Assembly (NCBI GenBank): GCA_037903475.1
Contig: JBAJFG010000210.1
Location: 62,001 to 126,000, forward strand
DNA length: 64,000 nucleotides
Origin: Ancylostoma caninum
Lineage: Eukaryota; Nematoda; Chromadorea; Rhabditida; Ancylostomatidae
Direction: 5' to 3'
The notes under the pieces were generated by a model. It ran no database searches. It saw only the letters and a program-made list of their open reading frames with translations, and had not been told where the DNA came from. Positions 55,790 through 64,000 of the stretch are shown piece by piece. Both the position numbers and the translations under genes were made by a program. Position 1 is the stretch's first letter. The number at the start of each line of letters is the position of its first letter.

Positions 55790-58262
55790 TACTATAGTTT
55801 CTCAGCTACGTGTATTTGGCCTGCATATCCTTCCTAGCTCTATGTTGATGCCATTTTTTAAAGTCGTCCATACGTTCATTCAGCAATGACTCCGCGTGAC
55901 TCGTTGGGAGGCGGGTAAGACAGCGTATAATCTAGCCTCCATCTGCGCTCCTGTAGTCTGTTCTGGGGTGGGAGATACTCTTCAAAATTGCTAGCTTTAA
56001 TACACTCCAATAAGTCCTCACGCTCAAACAATTTTCGTCTTAATCTGCACTTCTTTCCAGTAGTGGCCTATTGATGGGCAACGAGATCGCTCCAAAACTT
56101 GCCAGCATTCGAGTGATTAAGCATGAGGTTCTGTCTATTTGGGGCCACCACATTGAGCCGTATTCCTGCTTGATCTTTGTTGTAGACCTCATTTTTTGGC
56201 AGGTAACTCGTTCCACTAATTCGCTCTATAGTTTTTTTGGCGATTTTCTACTTTCCGGACTACTTACATATTTCTGAGCTACAGGGTATTTTTCTTCTCC
56301 TCTAACACTTATTTTAATGTGCCTCCCACACCTTTGCTGACGAGCGCGAGGGGAGGCATATTCTTAGTTTAGCTTCGTATAAAAGGTAGGTGCGAAACGA
56401 AAACTAAACTAACGTATATTCACTATCTACTACTTCCCCAATGAACTTTTCTAGCTAGTCTATATTTTCGACTGCCTCCTAGCTAGCAGACTTGCTATTC
56501 AAACTCGTATGACCAAATTCGGCATAGATGTTCAACGATTGTTTCTTCGCTTGGCCAAGTGACCGCATTACGATGTTCAAAGGTGTAGTACATGGTTGAA
56601 CGAACGCATCTAAACGCCTCTAAATGCTGAAGAATATTAAGATGGAAAAATAACCAAAGCGCCATCTTGGACAAGCGAAAAATAAACAAAAATAGCGCGC
56701 GTTTGCTGATGCCTGTGATGAATTAAGCTGCTAATAAGTTGTTCCTTCCATGGATTTAGGAAGCTTCGCAAAAGTTTTAGCAAAGCACCCAGCAACTGCG
56801 TCACTTATGAGCTGATCGTCGTTGGTCCGAGTTAGTAGTCGTGGAATTAGTCCATAACGCTTCATTTCGAATCCGTTCTCGCACTATTCATAATAAATGA
56901 TCATAATAAATAATAAATGATTGACCGATTGATGATTGGATCGAGATGATCGTCGATTCCTTAGCATCAAAATCTCAGGTTGGTCCATGCAAATATTTTA
57001 GATGAAAAATACTACGTTGAGCCATAAGTTCCCTGACACTTGCAACTGCGAGATTTTGACAAATTTCTCTCCATTTGAATATTGACTAGGGCACGTGGAG
57101 ACAAGATGATAGAAAGAAGATTGCCTCATAAAACCGCTACAAAAGTTTCTATACAATATCATGACTCAGTGCTACTGTAGTTCCCCGATTCATGTCATTT
57201 GAATCCACATTCGCAACATCGTATTGTTCCAGTTCCCATGCCCCCTCCCTCCCCCCCCCCTCCAAAAAAAAATCCTATCTCTGCATATCCTTTGCCTTAT
57301 AAGGAAGATGACCTGTTCAAATAACCTTATGAGGGATATACCGCTGTTCAAAGCACCGTCCATCTTCGCTTCTCCAAGTTCAAGATGGGCGACATCAAGG
57401 ATGACGAGAGGACGGACGGGGCGCTATGTTAACACTGCGACAAGGATCGCAAGGTCGACATGGCGCTTTCCTTTCTCTTCAGACCCTCAAAGGCACCTAT
57501 CACTGCCTCGACATCCTAACCAACCAGGAATGAGCGGCTATGCGATTTTCCATGACCCGGATAACGATGCGGATAACGAATTGGCCTAAACTTACCAGAG
57601 AATGGATACCCGGGAACGGATAAATGTTCCACATACAAGACACCTCTTTCTATAATATTAAGAATGATAAATAGGATAAAGGGGAAATACGACCTGAATA
57701 TTGTGGATAAGGATTAGCACAAATTCTTCATTTCGTTAATCATCAAAATCCGTCATTCTCACGATGACGATGAGCATGGTGCCATCGTAAGGGAATATAA
57801 ATAGAGTACCGAGAGTTCACTACGAAAACAACCGTTCCCAGTGGCATACGGATATTTGATAAATTGATTGGCACACTAGTTGTAGAATTTCTTGAATATA
57901 GCACCTCACTATACAATAAAAGTAATGTCTATGCTGAATGTCACTGATTTTGTGCAATGTGGAGAATCACGTAATCCACAACCCTTTAATGAAAATGCTA
58001 ATCATTGTGGCGATAATGTATGAGGTAGGAAGTGATTTTGGTTAAGAGTTATGCCTCATTCATTAATCCATATATGGATCATCTGCAAGCGAATAGCTGC
58101 ACGACCGCTTCAGTAGTTGACTGTCGTAGATCTAGTAGTCAATAATAAACGAAAATTAATAATAAGTGATTTAGCATCTAACAAATACTCTACTCTGTAA
58201 CTCTCAGTTATTGAACATATGTCTATATGTATATGTACAGCAAAACATCTCCTAGGAAAGCT
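55790..58262. other. Spacer between gene D and the receptor gene
   Basis: This is AT-rich with several short runs (C run at 57247-57260). A plus-strand frame at 57224-57589 has biased composition and no recognised domain. The part next to 58262 should contain the receptor gene 3' UTR. No other gene or RNA is recognised. Confidence 0.35.
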
Positions 58263-61200
58263 TTACAGAACCGTTTCCAAGCGTTCCTCTTCTCGCAATC
58301 CTACTGGCAGTATGAGGAAGAACGTGATTGTGAAAAGAGTCGCTAGCGAAAAGAGAACTAGCAGAAGACGATCAACAACAGACGCCAATTGCTGCCACTG
58401 CCACTGAATGCGTTGCCGTTCGTCAATTATCTGAAACAAGCATAATAGATACCAGAATGTTCCCGTGGTTCATGAAATAATCTTCCCAAGGTACAAGAAA
58501 GTGAGTTTGTTGGCTAGGAGATGATCCAGTGTACTTCACTCCTAATGAATAATCCCAGCTCTCTCACGAAAAAACGTGAGTAACATGTTAAATTTATCCT
58601 CAGAGATGCATTCGTGCATGTACGGAATAACGAAAACAACCTCTTCCCGGATTTCATACTGCTGCAAGCTCCTATATATTCGCTTTAGTATACGTCGAAA
58701 TCGGCTTTCAAATTCCGAAAGCATGATTGGGCGACTCACGGCCATCCGCGGTAGAATCTGTGTCATTGTGTTACGATCAAGTTGTGATAGAAATTGGATA
58801 GTGTTGAAAGTTCTGAATACCTGTTCACCTATAATACGCTCCATGAATGCGTTTTCTGACTGAACAGGTCCGCGATTGATTTCACCATTACCAATATTGC
58901 TATTCATAATGGTTATGAGTCCGATACCGTCCAAAACCTGAAGACTTCCACTTGTGGATTCATATTTGCCAGTAATCTGGGATTCTCAGGTCAAGTGTTG
59001 TTTCAATTGCCGTTCTGAGCTTGTAGGGGTAAAATGAACTGAGGAAAAATGTCTTGGAAAGCTTACTTCCAGTTGCGTCATGCAATCGCACTCATCACCC
59101 ACAAAACGCTGAGCGCCTCCTTTCCTGTGATCATTGTTCTTTATTCTCTTTAAGTCGCGAAGAATGGAGCTACGACGTAACGTCGACTTTTTGCTCTGCA
59201 AAAACACTGTAGAAGTCGGGGACGAATACAAGTGGAAGCGCTACGATGCTTCCCGTTAATGTACACATGTGTGCACAAATTCACGGGAAGAACCTCAGAG
59301 CTTTCATTTTATATACTGTTTTGATTTCAATGGAAAACCAGATTATATTGCTCCGTTTCCTATCATTAACTTCACTAGTTCATCCTGCTCTTCCTTTTAT
59401 TTTTCTTTGTAGTGTGTGCTATACTACCCCCCCCCCTCTTACTCCCGTGTGTTTTCCCTGCACACTGAGCAGTTTCAGGAGAAACAACACAAAAGCAACG
59501 CACTAAAAGCCAAAAATTGGAATTAAAATAACCTTGAAGTCGATATGCATAGTTTCCTATCCAACCGGTCCAGATTTCCAGCAAGAATGATCACGTCATA
59601 ACATCTCAAAACAGCACTGATTAGCAGCGCATGCAAGAAATCGGTTTCAACATTGGCATTTGCGCGCCCTCGGGTTCGATTCCCGGCGCCTTTGAGAAGT
59701 TTTTGCACGGGTCGGAACCACTCCAGAATTTAGTGTGGAGTAGAAATGGTGGAAACATTTGAAAATGAAGTGTAGTAAGCGAAACTGATTGATTGCACAT
59801 GCTAGAATTTACCTGCAGGGCCCAGCAGTTCGTGAAAAACTAGGGTGACATAGACCTCGCGCTCAACTTCTCTGACTCGAAGTCTGAAAACGCTTTTCAC
59901 CATGTTCATAGAACATGACCAGCTCTATCTTGTTCCAGAGTTCCAATTTTCTAGACCTTCATATTTTTTGGGAGCTCGAGGGGAAATTTCCCAACTAACT
60001 CAAGCAGCAGCAAACTTGGGTCCGCGATAATGGGGCAAACGAATGGCTGCTTGGAGCTCTATTAAAGGCAGCGTCCCACCTCAGAATCGTTCCTGAGATT
60101 GCAACGTAAAAAGAATCTCCAGAAGCTGTTGATCACAACGGTATACGTCATTCCATGCAAGACTGCTGAAAAACCCCATTTCCGGGCCCCAATTTTTAAG
60201 GAGCCTTTGGGCGGAGTCAGGGGCGGAGCCAAGAAACTTTCCGGATAAGTTCACTCCAGGAAACGGACTTCCTGAAGAAATTCGCATTCCTCGTGAGAGT
60301 TTCTCATCAACTCCCTAACAGAATAGAAACTGTCTTCCATATATGACTAACAAAGGAGTTCACGGTCCGGAAACCCTAAAATTTCGCTTTGACTCCGGAG
60401 CCAATGTGGGATTGCAGAGTTCCGTCCAACGTACTCTAATGCTCGCAGCAAACGGAGCGCAGTTTCCATCAGGGAGTTGATGAGGAACTCTCACGAGGAA
60501 TACGAATTTCCTCAGGAGGTGCTCTTCCTGGAGCGAATTATTCGGAGTTTCTTAGCTCCGCCCAGAGGCTCCTTAAAGATGGGGGCTCGGAAATGGGGTT
60601 TTTCAGCGTGAAGGTAGTCTTGTTATGATAGTAGGCAAACTCTCTGTGTAGGAGTTGAAGAAGTGAAAATTTCGCAATTTGAAGAGGTAGTGAAGATGGA
60701 GTAGACCTGTTTGAAAAATCACTGAAAAGTCATTTGAAGTTATCACAAAACTTTTCTCCTATGAGTTTTGGAGGAGGAAATTTCTCATTGGTCTACAGAA
60801 TCTTGCTCCACGAAGTTTGCTCGTTCTCCTACAGTTCAGATGGGAAATCGATGGGAAATTCGCCAAATATCCCATCTATTTCCAATCGAGTTTCCAAAAG
60901 TATATGAAGGCCTATAAAATTGAAACTCTGAGGAAAAATAGAGTTAATCATGCCCTATGAATGCAATGAAAAGCGTTTCCTGACCTCGAGACAATGGAGT
61001 TCAGCGCAGGTTTAAATCAGCTAACTTTTAGACGGGCCCTGCAGGCGAATTCTCGCTTGTGAAATCGATCGATTTCACTTACCACACTTCACTTTCAAAT
61101 GTTTCCATTCCTACTCCACACTCAATTCTGAAGTGGTTCCGACAGGTGCAAAAATTTCTCGGATGCGTCGTCGGGAATCGAACCCGTGGACGCGCAAATG

Positions 61201-63914
61201 CCAGCGCTGAGGCGAATTCTCGCATGCGCTGCCAATCAGACCTGTTTTAACACGTCATGACGTGATCGCAAGTGTGGACCGTCACTTGTCATAATATCAT
61301 GAAAAAGTCATAACTTTCACATTACATTCATTGGTCAAGCCACCCCTCTACTTTTCCCACCCCTACCTCGCCAACACGACCCCTCCCCCCCCCCCTTCCT
61401 AGCCCCTTCCATATGACCCTCTCGTGGGAAATTCCCATCGGACGCTTGAGCCTGCTCGTATGTTGTCCTTTTTATATGGTTAGAAAAGATTTTATACCAT
61501 TTGGCTTAATTCAGTGACATTTTCCATAGATTACTTATCGGTAAAATGATCTTTTACAGAATACAAGATGCTGACATTTTCTGAAATAGAAACGTGTGAA
61601 AAAACGAGTTGAGACCGATCGTGGCACTATTCCCCTTCGACGGCTCTCAACTCAGCTCAATGCATCCTCTTCAATGCCGTACAGTGGCTTCGCCCTGCCC
61701 TGTAGCAGACAACTAGAGTGATCTGTCCGTATAACTTCTATATTTGGTGCTATACTGTTACTCATAATAAATACCTGTTGCATTGGTCTGCTTATGAGAA
61801 AAGAACGATCACAGTACCACGTTACTATACAAGAAAACATGTATTTTTAGCGAGCAGTGCTACACCACAGTTAAACATCCGGGACATCGTGGTGTATCAG
61901 AAACTTTTGGCCACGTATGGCTTGTGATGCTCATGTTGCATCATGCAAAATGTACTCATCATGTTCTCCTGCAGTCAAGTGGGGCACATGATGCATTGTC
62001 AAAAGGTGTCCTTTGGCCACCTACGCTCGCTATGCAAAAATGTGCTCTGTTTCCAAAGTGTTAAAGAATTCTTCGTCCGTGTTTTGATGATATACGATAC
62101 TTTCCAGTGATTTTCTCGAGTTCTATGTCGGTTTTTCCTTTTCTAGTTACTTGTTTCTCATCAACCACTGAAGTTTCGGCTTACCACGAGGGTGTGCTTC
62201 TCCGCTTTTCCGCAGTATCGTTACTGTTACCTACGAACGCTCATACTGTTGGTTGCTAATCCAGTCATAGTATTAGGTTGCATCATAAGTTTCCGCTGTT
62301 ATCACATAGGCATTTTCAAAGGCTTCTAATAAATGAATACCGATTGGATTTCCCGCATGTCTAGGGACTGTTTCGAAGCGCATGATCCCGCAAACATTCT
62401 GGAATGTGGAACCTATTTTTGCGTCTCATTTTGAAAATGTAATGAATTCCGAAGTGAATCGTTCAAGAATGCAAATTTGATAACTGTACTTCCACGCATA
62501 ATAATTTTATCATAACATTGCATGAGGCCAACCAAATTTGGATGTTGTGATCTTGAGGCCATTCTCATTCTCCGTAAAACTTTCTGTCCCCATTTTATTG
62601 TTGTGCAGTCTCAGGCATATACACCAAAGTTGGTAACGCAAAATTTTGATTGTGTCACCATTCTGTCTGGAGTTGGAGCGAATCGAAGTGGGATTTCTCC
62701 CACTGTGGCTGCAAACATAAACCGTTTGCGGACACTAATCCGTGGATTTTTGGGACAAGTTCCAAGCGCTCTGTGGAGATCACACCATTTTGCCATGCCG
62801 GAGAGGCGCCTTAATTTTTCCGGAAAGGCGAAGAGCCCGCAGAGGGATTTTTAAGCGCGCATTATGTAACATAAATCTAGCGCTAACCATGCGCCGGTCA
62901 TCAGACCATAAGAATGTCTACTGAGCGAGAACCGATTTGCCAAAGTCGGTGATCTCCAGCACCGGGCGACTCAGTTGTTTGCCTCGTAGTCCACAGATTT
63001 CTAACGCAGCGGAGTCAAGCTTCAGCTGAAAAAAAAAACGGCAAAAGGCAAGCGACTATTGTGGTGCATAATTCGTTTGATATCTGCTGTTATTTGATTT
63101 TTTACAAAAAAAATTTATCGAAAATTTTAAAGCGGCGGAAACTTATGTTATAACCTAATATTTTTGACCCACAAAAAAAACTTATGACAACCACAATATT
63201 GGAACGTAAATGTTTGGGCTCTACGCCTGCATCTGCATCGTCTCATCGCCAGCATCATCAAGTTGTTGCTCCAGCTTTAACTGTGATTGATAAGTCTGCT
63301 CACTAAGGTATTTCCAGAAATGGTAAAAAAAATCTCCAATTTATTAATATTCGGAATGCGGCAGACGTCATTGTTGTTTCGGAACAAAAAGAAAGGTGCT
63401 ACAGTTTCCGCTTGAAAGAATGCTTGAAAGAATTACCTGGGCCGTCTTTAACAGAGCTATGCTATCAGGTTCTCGAATGGACATTCGCATTAGGGATGCT
63501 AAGTATCCCAGAACCCACTTCTCCATCCAGCCTGGAACATGCCTGGAAAAACCATTGGGTAAATTGGTCCTCTCACATTAACATTAACAACTAACCTTCC
63601 CTGGTTGGCTGCTCCGTTCCTATGCATATTAAGAGTAATAACATTTACACAAGTTGCCAAGCAAACCATGAACAGTGACGACACGTAGTACATGCCTAGA
63701 TAAAAGTCGTTGTTCAAAATTGAAGTGTAAAAAGGTCAACCGTACCGATTAGTGGAACCGCTTCAGATGTCGGAGGTATTGACTCGGTAATGGATTGCAA
63801 GTACACTCCCATACTCAGCAGCGTTGTGATGATCATGTTAATTTTTTCACCAGTTTCTGGAGGCATTAGGAATCCTAGCACAGCCATAGAGGAGATAAGT
63901 ACACACGGAATAAT
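58263..63914 (-). CDS. Nicotinic acetylcholine receptor subunit, 3' part (DEG-3/DES-2/ACR-23-like)
   Basis: This is a pentameric ligand-gated cation channel subunit of the plasma membrane. Six exons on the minus strand are 63914-63746, 63695-63596, 63542-63437, 59195-59067, 58976-58641 and 58430-58263 (stop). Phases agree at all five junctions. Exon order gives TM1 (end, IIPCVLISSMAVLGFLM), the GEK motif of cation-selective channels, and TM2 (INMIITTLLSMGVYLQSITE). TM3 follows (MYYVSSLFMVCLATCVNVIT), then the loop start HVPGWMEKWVLGYLASLMRM, a long cytoplasmic loop, and the amphipathic helix FRRILKRIYRSLQQYEIREE. Last come IQWQWQQLASVVDRLLLVLF and TM4, ending EERLETVL. The ligand-binding domain lies beyond the right edge. 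The weakest site is the donor GTTGTT at 58640. The intron 59196-63436 is 4.2 kb and transposon-filled. The subgroup assignment is from memory of nematode receptors; its members include monepantel targets. Confidence 0.88.
59617..59697 (+). other. tRNA-like segment, left arm (degenerate Pol III boxes)
   Basis: A box-A-like TTAGCAGCGCATGCAAG is followed about 45 bases later by a good box B within CTCGGGTTCGATTCCCGGC, where CGGG and CCCG pair around TTCGATT as in a T arm. No complete cloverleaf or anticodon arm is apparent, so it is not called as a tRNA gene. Confidence 0.6.
61163..61240 (-). other. tRNA-like segment, right arm (degenerate Pol III boxes)
   Basis: On the minus strand TTGGCAGCGCATGCGAG and then ACGGGTTCGATTCCCGAC mirror the left-arm segment. 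This copy keeps the better box A. The acceptor stem does not close convincingly. Confidence 0.6.
61263..62272. other. Receptor intron sequence
   Basis: This is intronic relative to the receptor gene. It has a C-rich stretch near 61340-61410, and frames at 61652-61927 on both strands without motifs. Nothing else is recognised. Confidence 0.35.
62273..63159. mobile_element. Mariner-type MITE in receptor intron, 887 bp
   Basis: The ends are TTAGGTTGCATCATAAGTTT at the left and, on the other strand, TTAGGTTATAACATAAGTTT at the right, each followed by CCGC. Both are flanked by TA (62271-62272 and 63160-63161). The interior frame at 62522-62854 has no transposase motif on either strand. It is likely non-autonomous. 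Confidence 0.75.
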
Positions 63915-64000
63915 CTGAAAGGGCACCGATTTCTTGAATCGCTTGGACATTTTCTAATACATTGATTAAAATGGGACCGAAGCTCTCAGGCCAACATGAC

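Larger units (their letters stand above)
59600..61262. mobile_element. Long inverted-repeat element in receptor intron
   Basis: The left arm runs from about 59600 to 60325 and the right arm from about 60470 to 61262, in inverted orientation. Matching segments include CCTGCAGGGCCC (59813 and 61034, inverted), GAAACGCTTTTCA, CCTTCATAT, the pair GAGCCTTTGGGCGGAG / CGCCCAGAGGCTCC, and the pair GAGAGTTTCTCATCAACTCC / GGAGTTGATGAGGAACTCTC. About 145 bases separate the best-conserved inner parts. It is non-coding. Each arm contains a tRNA-like segment with Pol III box motifs. It may be a fold-back element derived from a tRNA-related SINE by inverted duplication. Confidence 0.7.

Noticed and set aside
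57224..57589. 121-codon plus-strand frame
   Set aside because: It starts in a C/A homopolymer-rich stretch and has no recognised motif or splice support. A competing frame has equal claim.
58219..58407. 62-codon plus-strand frame
   Set aside because: It is the antisense shadow of the TM4 exon of the receptor gene.
59617..59697. Functional tRNA gene
   Set aside because: Box B and T-arm are good, but no acceptor stem closure or anticodon arm could be drawn. The same segment is repeated in inverted orientation, so it is a tRNA-derived repeat.

Overview
The window reads as a nematode nuclear genome, most likely a strongylid such as a hookworm. Supporting signs are small exons with nematode-type splice sites (polypyrimidine-poor TTTCAG acceptors, GTAAG donors), a partial nicotinic acetylcholine receptor gene of nematode DEG-3/DES-2/ACR-23 type, bandit-like mariner sequence, and RTE, CR1-like and Gypsy elements. 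Nothing looks bacterial. Species identity is inference.

Layout: (1) 1-13 kb holds RTE relics, an uncharacterised multi-exon gene (5.35-8.04 kb, +), an RTE fragment with a 39-bp target duplication, a hAT-type MITE and repeat-rich spacer. (2) 13-19 kb holds a Tc1/mariner-type MITE whose pre-insertion paralogue is also in the window, a Helitron-like element with a 59-bp minisatellite, a dead mariner, and the 3' exons of a second uncharacterised gene (17.99-18.93 kb, +). (3) 19.0-34.6 kb is one nest of transposons. A TA-flanked mariner-like element was entered by a CR1-like LINE with a target duplication of about 215 bp. The LINE was split by a Gypsy LTR retrotransposon (7.8 kb, 5-bp TSD TTGTT) and by two further non-coding insertions. 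The Gypsy element itself carries a 3.1-kb insertion between protease and reverse transcriptase. (4) 34.6-46 kb holds a second Helitron-like element with two minisatellite arrays, dispersed repeats, an RTE endonuclease relic, a compact two-exon 114-aa gene (42.9-43.4 kb, -) and an 0.9-kb near-perfect palindrome. (5) 46-52 kb holds a second CR1-like LINE, then a composite inverted repeat flanked by the same 60-bp minisatellite. (6) 53-56 kb has gene-like exons (+) whose intron holds a Tc1-like transposase relic. (7) 58.3-64 kb holds the 3' part of a nicotinic receptor subunit gene (-), running off the right edge. Its 4.2-kb intron carries an inverted-repeat element with tRNA-like Pol III boxes and a TA-flanked mariner-type MITE.

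There is no operon-like cooperation among the genes. The few host genes sit among transposons that account for most recognisable sequence. The most informative signals are the order of nested insertions, the Helitron/minisatellite family present on both strands at several loci, and the receptor gene, whose exons keep reading phase across all five introns visible here.
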